Assembly: GCA_903970295.1 (NCBI GenBank)
Contig: CAJCHQ010001005.1
Coordinates: 1-18,854 of the forward strand
Length of the DNA: 18,854 nucleotides
Direction: 5' to 3'
DNA from: Bryobacterales bacterium
GTDB taxonomy: Bacteria; Cyanobacteriota; Vampirovibrionia; Obscuribacterales; Obscuribacteraceae
Both the position numbers and the translations under genes were made by a program. Positions 7,243 through 13,272 of this stretch are shown piece after piece; within the stretch, counting starts at the first letter, position 1; every line of letters starts with the position of its first letter. Below the pieces are notes generated by a model that had not been told where the DNA came from, made no database searches, and saw only the letters and a list, made by a program, of their open reading frames with translations.

Positions 7243-7271
7243 AATATAATCAAGTTGCCAAGTAAAAGCAA
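7243..7271 (-). promoter_or_regulatory. candidate sigma-70-type promoter of the small secreted protein gene
   Basis: On the minus strand TTGCTT (7266-7271) and TATATT (7243-7248) are separated by 17 bases. The -10 matches five of six consensus positions and the -35 three of six. Transcription would begin near 7236, leaving a leader of about 55 bases before the ATG at 7181. Confidence 0.45.
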
Positions 7272-7325
7272 GCGTGACTTTCAGGTCGCCGGCAAGAGCT
7301 GCAGGCGAGCCAGAGAATAGGCCGC

Positions 7326-7958
7326 TTAGTCTGCTTCAGCGTCTACGATTCCTTCCTGAGCGAGCGTTTTCAGTTTGTGCCAGGTTGACCGGGCACTGCC
7401 CGGGACCAGTTTATCCAGACTGCGACGGGCACGTCCCGATACTGCCGGATTTGCGTCTTCAATGAGGAGGTCGAGAATGCCGACGGGCAAAGTTGGGTTT
7501 TCGGCGACGGCATATCTAACTCTGACACTGTTGTCAGCAGCCAGCGTCATTAATATGTCGCGGGTAGTGCTCTCATTTCGAGCCACGGCCAGGCGCACAT
7601 CCTCACTGGCATTGGCAGACAGGTGACGCAAAACTTCTGGCAGGGTCTCCGGACGAGAGGCGATCGCGCACATCCAGGTTGTGATTGCACCGTGTTCGAT
7701 TTTGGTATCGTATGTGGTGTTACTATTTCCTTTTAGCGATTGCTTAAATTGCTCGACATCTCTGTCTTCGTCGAGACTGCACAGCGGATAGCTGAAGTCA
7801 GACCTCACTCTGTGCGTTGCTTCTTGGTCGATGCAAAATTGGTTAAAGCCCTGCTTCTGCTCCCGGAGCCAATATTTCATGCCGCTTTTTCTGACTTCCA
7901 GATTGTGCTGGATGCGGTCGGTATTGATTACTGCGTCCTGGACGGTATTGTCATTCAT
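7326..7958 (-). CDS. variant leucine-rich repeat (LRV/HEAT-like) protein
   Basis: The 210-residue product has an N-terminal half without recognisable domains and a C-terminal half (about residues 98-185) made of roughly 24-residue helical repeats. Examples are ASEDVRLAVARNEST and NSVRVRYAVAENPTLPVGIL. This VRxAVAxNPxxPxxxLxxLxxD pattern is that of variant leucine-rich repeats, an all-helical relative of HEAT and armadillo repeats. Such domains usually mediate protein binding. There is no signal peptide. The ATG at 7958 has GAGG eight bases upstream; an open frame continues to a GTG at 8123, but that extension lacks family character. The partner and function are unknown. Confidence 0.75.
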   Translation of the reverse strand: MNDNTVQDAVINTDRIQHNLEVRKSGMKYWLREQKQGFNQFCIDQEATHRVRSDFSYPLCSLDEDRDVEQFKQSLKGNSNTTYDTKIEHGAITTWMCAIASRPETLPEVLRHLSANASEDVRLAVARNESTTRDILMTLAADNSVRVRYAVAENPTLPVGILDLLIEDANPAVSGRARRSLDKLVPGSARSTWHKLKTLAQEGIVDAEAD

Positions 7959-8151
7959 AATTCGGGCCTCTACACATCTTTTGTCAAAGCGAGCGGCCAG
8001 GTGCTTGCGGTCGTCGCTGTTTGGGGCTACTGGACGCAGCGCTAGACTGATTGTTGCCAAGCCGTTTCCAACAAAACTATTGGAAAGCGAAGTTAGGCTC
8101 GCGCAGCCTATATGCCGGCGCACGCAGAGCTTTGTTAAGCTGTTTGTCTGA

Positions 8152-8853
8152 TCAGTCGACGAAGCGGAATTTGACTAATGCCCAGACAGCCGCGAAACCA
8201 TCGCGCCAGGTAATTTTTTTTCCTTCCGCATAATCTCTTCCGTAATAGTTGATCGGCATCTCGTAGAGACGGACTCGTTGTTTCAAAACTTTGGCGGTAA
8301 TTTCCGGCTCGAAGTCGAAGCGGTTGGATTTAATCGTAACGCGCTTGAAGATATCGGCTCTAAAGACCTTGTAGCAAGTTTCCATGTCAGTCAAGGTGCA
8401 GTTGTAGAGAATATTAGTCAAAAGACTGAGGAACTTATTGCCAAAATAGTGGGCGATCTTGAAGGCCCGTGTGATCGAGCCTCCAGCCAGGCGCGAGCCG
8501 TAAACGACATCGGCGCGACCCTCGATGATCGGCTTCAGCAACTGTGGATATTGCTCAGGATCATATTCCAGGTCGGCATCCTGAATGATGATGATGTCGC
8601 CTGTGGCGTAACCCTGGGCGGTGCGCAAGGCCGCACCTTTGCCCTGGTTCTTCTCGTGAAAGTAAATATTGGCTTGATAGAGCGAACCATCTAGTGCTTT
8701 GAGAATTTCGCGAGTGCCGTCGGTGGAACCATCCTCGACGACAATCAGCTCTTTTTCCAACCCGGCTGTCGGCGCCTTGGAAACGGCTTCCAAAACCTGC
8801 AGGATCGTTTGCTTTTCGTTGTATACAGGGATGAGAATCGAAAGCTTTTTCAC
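8152..8853 (-). CDS. family 2 glycosyltransferase, DPM1/polyprenyl-phosphate type
   Basis: The 233-residue protein is a single GT-A domain. It opens with LSILIPVYNEKQTI and carries VVEDGSTDGT at residues 38-47 and the metal/nucleotide-binding QDADLEYDP at 91-99. The VVYGSRLAGGS segment near residue 117 and the FDFEPEITAKV segment near 179 are typical of dolichol- or undecaprenyl-phosphate sugar transferases. There are no C-terminal membrane spans, as in DPM1-like enzymes, so it probably works at the inner face of the membrane, moving a nucleotide sugar to a polyprenyl phosphate. It starts with GTG and has only a weak purine-rich ribosome site. Ten bases separate it from gatD, so the two are likely co-transcribed. 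The sugar donor cannot be predicted. Confidence 0.88.
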   Translation of the reverse strand: MKKLSILIPVYNEKQTILQVLEAVSKAPTAGLEKELIVVEDGSTDGTREILKALDGSLYQANIYFHEKNQGKGAALRTAQGYATGDIIIIQDADLEYDPEQYPQLLKPIIEGRADVVYGSRLAGGSITRAFKIAHYFGNKFLSLLTNILYNCTLTDMETCYKVFRADIFKRVTIKSNRFDFEPEITAKVLKQRVRLYEMPINYYGRDYAEGKKITWRDGFAAVWALVKFRFVD

Positions 8854-8863
8854 GGATTTTTCT

Positions 8864-9589
8864 TTAAGCAGGTAAGGTCAAGGCGCGCTTGTGAGCGGAT
8901 TTTTCCAGCGCATCATCCAGGGCGGCCAGAGTTACCTTACCATGTCGTCGCTCCAATGCCTGCGAGATCAGGCGATCGGCAAAATGGGGATTTTTCGGGA
9001 GAAGAGAGCCGTGCAGATAGGTGCCATAGACAGTACCTTGGCTGGCACCTTCCAGCTGATCCTCGCCGTTGTTGCCGTTGCCGGTGACGACTTTGCCAAG
9101 CGCTTTCAGTCCTTTGCCTAAAAACGTTTTGCCGCTGTGATTTTCGAAGCCAACCAGAGTGGTCTCGTCCTCGCACTTGATAATAACGTTACCGATCATT
9201 CGTCTCGTGCCTGCGACGGTATAAGCATCGAGAAGCGAAATTCCCTTTAACTCGGCACCTTCGTGCGGCTTGTAATAGTGTCCGAGCAGTTGATAACCGC
9301 CGCAAATGGCTAGAATCACCGCACCTTGTTTGACGGCGTCTTGCATAATCGATTGGCGCTTGATCAAATCTTCCGCAATCACTTGTTGCTGCTTGTCTTG
9401 ACCGCCGCCGATGAAATAAAGGTCGAAATGATCGGGGTCAATTTTTTCACCCAAACCGATCGGCGTCACCGCACACGAGATGCCTCGCCAGCGCGAGCGT
9501 TGTTCCAAAGTGATAATGTTGCCTCGGTCCCCGTATATGTTGAGGAAGTGAGCGTATAGATGACCGATTCGCAATTCCAACTGCTGCAT
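8864..9589 (-). CDS. gatD: lipid II isoglutaminyl synthase glutaminase subunit GatD
   Basis: GatD is a class I glutamine amidotransferase. Together with the Mur-ligase-like MurT it amidates the alpha-carboxylate of D-Glu in lipid II to D-isoglutamine. The 241-residue protein shows the family blocks in order: IYGDRGNIITL near 18, FIGGGQDKQQ near 59, the nucleophile Cys96 in AICGGYQLLG, GTRRMIGN near 127 (substrate-binding arginine), GFENHSGKTFLG near 147, GNGNNGEDQLEG near 170, and His193 in YGTYLHGSLLPKN. This pattern is much closer to GatD than to CobB or CobQ. GGAGG stands seven bases before the ATG. No murT flanks it, which is unusual because the two are normally adjacent. It is followed by the glycosyltransferase gene. 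Confidence 0.9.
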   Translation of the reverse strand: MQQLELRIGHLYAHFLNIYGDRGNIITLEQRSRWRGISCAVTPIGLGEKIDPDHFDLYFIGGGQDKQQQVIAEDLIKRQSIMQDAVKQGAVILAICGGYQLLGHYYKPHEGAELKGISLLDAYTVAGTRRMIGNVIIKCEDETTLVGFENHSGKTFLGKGLKALGKVVTGNGNNGEDQLEGASQGTVYGTYLHGSLLPKNPHFADRLISQALERRHGKVTLAALDDALEKSAHKRALTLPA

Positions 9590-9734
9590 TTGCCAACCTC
9601 CGCATTCATTTTCTCACGTTGATTGAGTTGTCTGCGGGGCCGTTTTTGGCCTCTTGTGTCTGATAATCATCGCAAAATCTGGGTTTCTCGACTTGGGGAA
9701 CTTTTTAGAGGCTGACCCCGACAGGTGAGTGAAG

Positions 9735-9789
9735 TTGCTGGTAGTAGACAATCGCTTCCTAAAGAATGTTTGTTGTCTGCCTTCAGCAA
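9735..9789. other. long imperfect hairpin, possible structured RNA element
   Basis: TTGCTG (9735-9740) pairs with CAGCAA (9784-9789), and AGACAA (9746-9751) pairs with TTGTCT (9773-9778). The five-base segments between them form a symmetric internal loop that can be partly closed by G-C and G-U pairs. The result is a stem of about 17 positions with a 21-base loop. Strand and function are unknown. Confidence 0.4.
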
Positions 9790-10030
9790 TCAGAGGCGGT
9801 GGTTTCGGCGTGGTACCAAATACGGTTCTGTAATCGCTCGGCGTTGCTAACTATTGGCACTATTTCTGGTATCACTCAGTGGCATCCAATCGACTCCGCA
9901 CTAACGGCTGTCCGATAAATTTGGAGAGGCGAAAAGGGCGGGAGTTCTTGACGATAGGTTGCCATGAACCTCGATGCAGTGGGACTTTGAGGGATCGGTG
10001 CTGGATATATTTTGGGCGACCGAATGTTAA

Positions 10031-10052
10031 ATTATTAACTTTATTTAATAAT
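10031..10052. promoter_or_regulatory. AT-rich 8-bp inverted repeat upstream of the SLH gene
   Basis: ATTATTAA (10031-10038) and TTAATAAT (10045-10052) are exact inverted copies around a six-base spacer, about 145 bp before the SLH start. The composition suits an operator or a melting element rather than a terminator. A chance origin in AT-rich DNA cannot be excluded. Confidence 0.35.
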
Positions 10053-10147
10053 GGTCGATAGAGCACAGGTTGCGGTTTTCACAAACTTCTTACAGCACTG
10101 CAGCAATTTTTGCGTTTCATTCCTATTTCGCGCAGGAACAATTAAGC

Positions 10148-10153
10148 TATGAT
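10148..10153 (+). promoter_or_regulatory. candidate -10 element of the SLH gene
   Basis: TATGAT lies 44 bases before the ATG at 10197, leaving room for a leader of about 37 bases. No good -35 hexamer is seen. It supports the downstream ATG over the frame-opening ATG at 10149, which lies inside this element. Confidence 0.3.
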
Positions 10154-10196
10154 GGCGACCGTTAGATTCAGGTCATTGCAAGGGAGTATTTACCAT

Positions 10197-10760
10197 ATGA
10201 AAAAGGGGTTTGCATCCTTACTTACAGCACTGGTTGCCGTAAGTGCGAGCACCTTGATCAACGCGACAGAGGTTAATGCGCAAGGCGCGACCAATGTCAG
10301 TGAGTTGACAGACGTTGTAGGTAATGAGTGGGCTTACAACGCGCTCAAGGAGCTCGTAAACAATCAGTGTCACGTCTTAGTAGGTTATCCGGATAGAACT
10401 TTCCGTGGACAAAAATCCGCGACAAGATTTGAACTGGCAGCCGCACTTTATAAGTATGAGCAGTGCATCACTGAACGACTCAATCTCAAAGCAGATAAAG
10501 CCGACTTGGAAAAGTTTGCTGCACTGCTGGACGAATTCCGTACAGAACTAAATCAATTGAAAGCACGCGTGGATAGTTTAGAAGCACGCATGAAGGCAGT
10601 TGAAGACAAAAACATCGAGCAGGACATGCGACTTGCTTATGCTGAGCGCCAGAAAGGTTTCATTTATGAGCGCTTGGTCAAAGGCACGTTCATCGATGCT
10701 CGCGATATCTTGGTTGGCGTTGGTCGTGGTGCACGTGGTATCTACGAGTTCTTGTTCTAA
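10197..10760 (+). CDS. mini SLH-domain protein with coiled coil (OprB-porin-like N-terminus, no barrel)
   Basis: The 187-residue product has a signal peptide (MKKGFASLLTALVAV, likely cleavage after VNA near residue 28). One SLH domain follows at about 33-90, with GYPDRTFRGQKSATRFELAAA, the hallmark of cyanobacterial SLH-OprB outer-membrane porins, flanked by the cysteine pair Cys58 and Cys90. Residues 94-152 form a heptad-like coiled coil (LNQLKARVDSLEARMKAVE). The protein then ends after about 35 more residues in YEFLF, so the 300-residue or longer beta-barrel of porins is absent. The SLH domain is expected to bind peptidoglycan-linked polymer in the periplasm. A role as an envelope spacer or tether is inferred. 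The start follows AGGGAG by ten bases. Confidence 0.85.
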   Translation: MKKGFASLLTALVAVSASTLINATEVNAQGATNVSELTDVVGNEWAYNALKELVNNQCHVLVGYPDRTFRGQKSATRFELAAALYKYEQCITERLNLKADKADLEKFAALLDEFRTELNQLKARVDSLEARMKAVEDKNIEQDMRLAYAERQKGFIYERLVKGTFIDARDILVGVGRGARGIYEFLF

Positions 10761-10811
10761 CTTAACTCTGGAATCAAGTAACACGACTTGTGTCTGACCT
10801 GATCTACAAGA

Positions 10812-10852
10812 AACTCCCGCGGAGAACTTTCTCTGTCGGGAGTTATCTTTGT
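10812..10852 (+). terminator. intrinsic terminator after the SLH gene
   Basis: AACTCCCG (10812-10819) pairs perfectly with CGGGAGTT (10837-10844), and inside it GAGAA (10822-10826) pairs with TTCTC (10829-10833). The T-rich tail ATCTTTGTT follows. This strong two-part hairpin lies about 50 bp after the SLH stop and isolates that gene from the phosphatase downstream. Confidence 0.75.
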
Positions 10853-10869
10853 TCCAAAGAGAAAGAAGA

Positions 10870-11649
10870 GTGATCAATACATCGGCTTTCAGTCAGGAGC
10901 TTGTCTTCGCGCTTGATCTCTGCGAGCAAGCAGGTCTTGTCGCTCTGCGTCATTTCAATCAAGGCGTCGAAGCTAAATTAAAATACGACGGCTCTCCCGT
11001 CACAGTTGCCGACACCGAATGTGAGCGCATAATTCGCGCCGGTATTGCCAGTCGATATGCTGGCGACGACATTCTCGGTGAAGAGGAAGGAGAAACAGCC
11101 GGCAAGGTCGGATCAACCAGGCGCTGGATTGTTGATCCGATCGATGGCACTTATGGATTCGCTCGCGGACTGGCGACCTTTTCCACTCTTTTAGCACTGG
11201 AAGCAGACGGCGAAATCGTTCTGGGCATAGTTCATGCGCCCGCCGCCGCTGAAACTTTCTGGGCCGAGAAGGGCAAAGGTGCCTGGAAAAACGGCAATCG
11301 TCTGACCGTCTCCCAACAGCCGGAGCTGGCCCTTTCTCAATTCAATTTTGGCGGTCTCAGTCGCATTCTCGAGCGAGGATTCGCCGGCAAGCTGGAGAAA
11401 ATAGCAAAGATCACCGGGCGACAACGCTCTCCTGGCGATTATCTCGGCTTTTCCCAAGTATTTGAGGGGAAGGCGGAGGCTAATCTCGAAATCGGCCTGA
11501 AACCCTGGGATCTTGCGCCCATGAAGATCATTGCTCTGGAATCAGGAGGCTGCTATGCCGACCTGGCAGGCGGCTCCTCTATTTATGCCGGTGATTGTCT
11601 GGTTACCAACAAAGTTTTGCACGAGCAGTTTTTAGGATTGCTCTCTTAG
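10870..11649 (+). CDS. inositol-monophosphatase-family phosphatase (histidinol-phosphatase-like)
   Basis: The enzyme belongs to the Mg-dependent, Li-sensitive phosphatase superfamily. The motifs are complete: DGSPVTVAD near residue 41, the ILGEEEG metal ligands near 68-74, DPIDGT at about 89-94, and KPWDLAP near 211 with its metal-binding Asp. The DGSPVTVADTECE block and the length of about 259 residues resemble HisN-type histidinol-phosphatases, but inositol-1-phosphatase or a nucleotide phosphatase (CysQ-like) is possible. The GTG at 10870 is chosen as the start because the alternative TTG at 10849 lies in the tail of the SLH terminator and the purine-rich AAAGAG is suitably placed only for the GTG. 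No histidine genes are adjacent. Confidence 0.85.
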   Translation: MINTSAFSQELVFALDLCEQAGLVALRHFNQGVEAKLKYDGSPVTVADTECERIIRAGIASRYAGDDILGEEEGETAGKVGSTRRWIVDPIDGTYGFARGLATFSTLLALEADGEIVLGIVHAPAAAETFWAEKGKGAWKNGNRLTVSQQPELALSQFNFGGLSRILERGFAGKLEKIAKITGRQRSPGDYLGFSQVFEGKAEANLEIGLKPWDLAPMKIIALESGGCYADLAGGSSIYAGDCLVTNKVLHEQFLGLLS

Positions 11650-11735
11650 CTCGCAACCCGTGAATTGTAAGGACGAGACGCCTGACTCTGGTTCGTCTTT
11701 GAAGACGTCGAAGGCACATATATAGGCACCGGATA

Positions 11736-11741
11736 TATAAT
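11736..11741 (+). promoter_or_regulatory. consensus -10 element almost touching the kinase start codon
   Basis: TATAAT lies six bases before the ATG at 11748. Transcription from it would begin at or very near that ATG, giving a leaderless mRNA, which fits the lack of any ribosome-binding site. The -35 region (GGCACA at 11713-11718, 17-base spacing) is poor. Confidence 0.4.
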
Positions 11742-11747
11742 AGCCGA

Positions 11748-12878
11748 ATGCGAAAGTCCGATTGGCTGAAATCGATGCGTATCCGCATGGCCCTGGTCAT
11801 GTCGATCTCGGGCATTCTGCCGATCATCATTTGCCATTTGATTGTGGCCGGACTTTCCGGCATCAACCTCACTGATGTTGTTTGGTATGTGCCGCTCATC
11901 CCCATTCTTGTCTTCATCAATTGGGTTCTGGCAGGCGTTATCTTGATTCCGATCAGACAATTGCTGGAGGGAACGACTAAGCTCGCCACCATGGATATTC
12001 GCCAGCGTCTGGAAGTCGATGCCCATGAGCCGGTCGAAACCCTGGAGCTGCGCCAGTCTTTCAATAAATTGTTGAATCGACTGGAAGAATCTTTGAATAT
12101 TCAATGCCAATTCGTCGCTGACGCCAGTCATGAATTGAGAACGCCTCTGACTTCCATTCAGGGCTATACGAAATTGCTTTTGCGGCGTGGCGGCAATATC
12201 GACAGCAGCTTGTTAGCTGAGGCTTTGCAAACCATATCCGATGAATCAGGACGCTTGATTCGCCTGGTCGCCGACTTGCTGCAATTAGCCCGAGCCGACG
12301 CCGGTCAGGCGATTATCAATCAGCAAGAAATCATCGACGTGCGTGACGTTCTCTCCAGTGTCGAAGACACAGTGACTGTAATTGCTCCCGAACAAATCGA
12401 AGTGCAATTCATTCTCTCGCAAACACCGATTTATGTTTTTGCCGATGGTGACAGACTGAAGCAAGTGTTTCTCAATTTGATTAACAACGCAATCAAGGCC
12501 ACCCAGGCTGGCGGCAAAGTGACGGTCACCTTGCGAGCCAGCAATAATCAGGCGATCATCCGCGTAATCGATACGGGAATAGGCATTGCCCCAGCCGATC
12601 AGCAACGAATTTTCGACCGCTTCTATCGGGTCGAGCGTTCGCGCACGCGCAGCCGCTTGTATGGTGGTGGCACCGGTTTGGGACTGGCGATCGCTTTGAC
12701 GATTCTGCGTGCCCACAAAGGCGCGATCGAATTAGAAAGCGAATTGAATAAGGGCTCTACATTCACTGTGCGCTTGCCAATCGAAGAGAAAGAAAGCAAG
12801 CCTTCTGCCAACCCAGCAAACTCTGGTCCGGACTCGCACGATACAAGCAGTGCTGCATTATTGCCTTCGTCAAAATAA
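11748..12878 (+). CDS. sensor histidine kinase, orphan
   Basis: The 376-residue membrane kinase has two hydrophobic segments (about residues 14-34 and 45-68) separated by only some ten residues, so there is almost no extracytoplasmic sensor domain. A HAMP-like linker (IPIRQLLEGTTKLATMD) follows. The HisKA domain carries the phospho-acceptor His128 in FVADASHELRTPL. The HATPase domain has N-box LNLINNAIKA (about 242-251), G1 DTGIGI (275-280), an F-box FDRFYRVERSR and G2 GGGTGLGLAI (about 306-315). The Ser/Pro/Asn-rich tail after 348 looks disordered. No response-regulator gene is next to it, so its partner is elsewhere. Stimuli are likely sensed in the membrane or through partner proteins. The start is uncertain because no ribosome site is present. 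Confidence 0.9.
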   Translation: MRKSDWLKSMRIRMALVMSISGILPIIICHLIVAGLSGINLTDVVWYVPLIPILVFINWVLAGVILIPIRQLLEGTTKLATMDIRQRLEVDAHEPVETLELRQSFNKLLNRLEESLNIQCQFVADASHELRTPLTSIQGYTKLLLRRGGNIDSSLLAEALQTISDESGRLIRLVADLLQLARADAGQAIINQQEIIDVRDVLSSVEDTVTVIAPEQIEVQFILSQTPIYVFADGDRLKQVFLNLINNAIKATQAGGKVTVTLRASNNQAIIRVIDTGIGIAPADQQRIFDRFYRVERSRTRSRLYGGGTGLGLAIALTILRAHKGAIELESELNKGSTFTVRLPIEEKESKPSANPANSGPDSHDTSSAALLPSSK

Positions 12879-12987
12879 TTTGGCCGATTAACGAATTCGT
12901 AACAACATACGCGGCTCTGGCATGTACATTGTTCTCACATTCAGCATATTCGAAACGAAGCAGCGCCACTGACTTCGCGCAACGAGC

Positions 12988-13132
12988 CTATCCCCCGATA
13001 GAAACGGCAGGCAGTATTGGCTGAATGAAACTGCCTGGCGGCAATGCTTCCCAATCGAAAAATTCAGTGAGGCAAGCTACCCCCCGTACACTTGCATTAC
13101 GAATAGAAAAACTCAACGCAGGCTATCCCCCG
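12988..13132 (+). repeat. three dispersed copies of CTAYCCCCCG
   Basis: The decamer occurs at 12988-12997 (CTATCCCCCG), 13077-13086 (CTACCCCCCG) and 13123-13132 (CTATCCCCCG). Complementary bases on each side put the C-run in a hairpin loop each time. I found no further copies in the window. Copies 2 and 3 share the longer GCTAYCCCCCGTA. Confidence 0.85.
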
Positions 13133-13151
13133 TATGCCTGCGTTTTGTTTT
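13116..13151 (+). terminator. intrinsic terminator of the candidate RNA
   Basis: ACGCAGGC (13116-13123) pairs perfectly with GCCTGCGT (13136-13143), and TTTTGTTTT follows at once from 13143. The stem is GC-rich and the loop holds TATCCCCCGTAT. This is the best terminator in the region and lies 121 bp before the Rieske start codon. Confidence 0.75.
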
Positions 13152-13178
13152 GCCGTGGACGCAAAGACCTGACTTTTT

Positions 13179-13224
13179 CGATTTAACGATTTAACCCAAA
13201 AAGTGTTCAGCGCTCGGATATGAT
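13179..13224 (+). promoter_or_regulatory. likely promoter region of the Rieske gene
   Basis: TATGAT at 13219-13224 is a good -10 element 49 bases before the ATG. Upstream, CGATTTAA is repeated twice head-to-tail at 13179-13194, about 25-40 bases before the -10. That position suits an activator or repressor site overlapping a weak -35 region. No proper -35 hexamer was found. Confidence 0.4.
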
Positions 13225-13272
13225 TTCGTTTGCTCTGCCTGGTGGTCAGAAAGCGATCTGAGAGGGAAATTT

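Larger units (their letters stand above)
9590..10196. other. 607-bp region without a convincing protein gene
   Basis: Between the divergent gatD and SLH genes, no frame has a good start, ribosome site and family-like composition. Two overlapping 60- to 64-codon frames around 9872-10066 are basic and featureless. The stretch contains several foldbacks: the long hairpin at 9735-9789, ATTGGCACT (9853-9861) pairing with AGTG and CCAAT (9878-9881 and 9886-9890), and the AT-rich inverted repeat at 10031-10052. It must hold the promoters for both neighbours and may encode a structured RNA, but I recognise no known RNA family. Confidence 0.6.
12956..13151 (+). ncRNA. candidate small RNA or leader RNA with three C-rich hairpin loops
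   Basis: This intergenic stretch folds, by eye, into a series of hairpins. CGAAG (12956-12960) pairs with CTTCG (12973-12977). CTATC with GATAG spans 12988-13001. CAGGCAG (13008-13014) pairs with CTGCCTG (13031-13037). GCAAG-C-TAC with GTA-CA-CTTGC spans 13072-13095. AACGCAGGC with GCCTGCGTT spans 13115-13144 and is followed by T-rich sequence. Three of these hairpins show the same CCCCC in the loop within a conserved CTAYCCCCCG. C-rich loops are a known way for bacterial sRNAs to reach Shine-Dalgarno sequences. A weak promoter (TGTACA, 16 bases, CATATT at 12945-12950) precedes it. I match it to no known RNA family. It could instead be a leader of the Rieske gene. Confidence 0.5.

Noticed and set aside
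7182..7271. TTG-initiated N-terminal extension of the small secreted protein
   Set aside because: The extension would start at or upstream of the transcript start of the best promoter and would bury the signal peptide. The ATG at 7181 has GGGGA before it.
7982..7987. Perfect TTGACA -35 hexamer on the minus strand before the LRV gene
   Set aside because: The matching -10 would fall on the start codon and the bases there (CGAATT) are poor.
7959..8123. GTG-initiated extension of the LRV protein
   Set aside because: No ribosome site or family character is seen. The ATG at 7958 has GAGG at good spacing.
9872..10066. Two overlapping 60- to 64-codon frames on opposite strands
   Set aside because: Neither has a ribosome site, a domain or protein-like composition. 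Both are basic and fit random open frames.
10849..10869. TTG start of the phosphatase gene
   Set aside because: It lies in the T-rich tail of the SLH terminator. The GTG at 10870 is better placed relative to purine-rich AAAGAG.
12988..13132. CRISPR-like array at the three C-rich repeats
   Set aside because: The repeats are only about 10-13 bp with unequal spacing (89 and 46 bp), and no cas genes are present.
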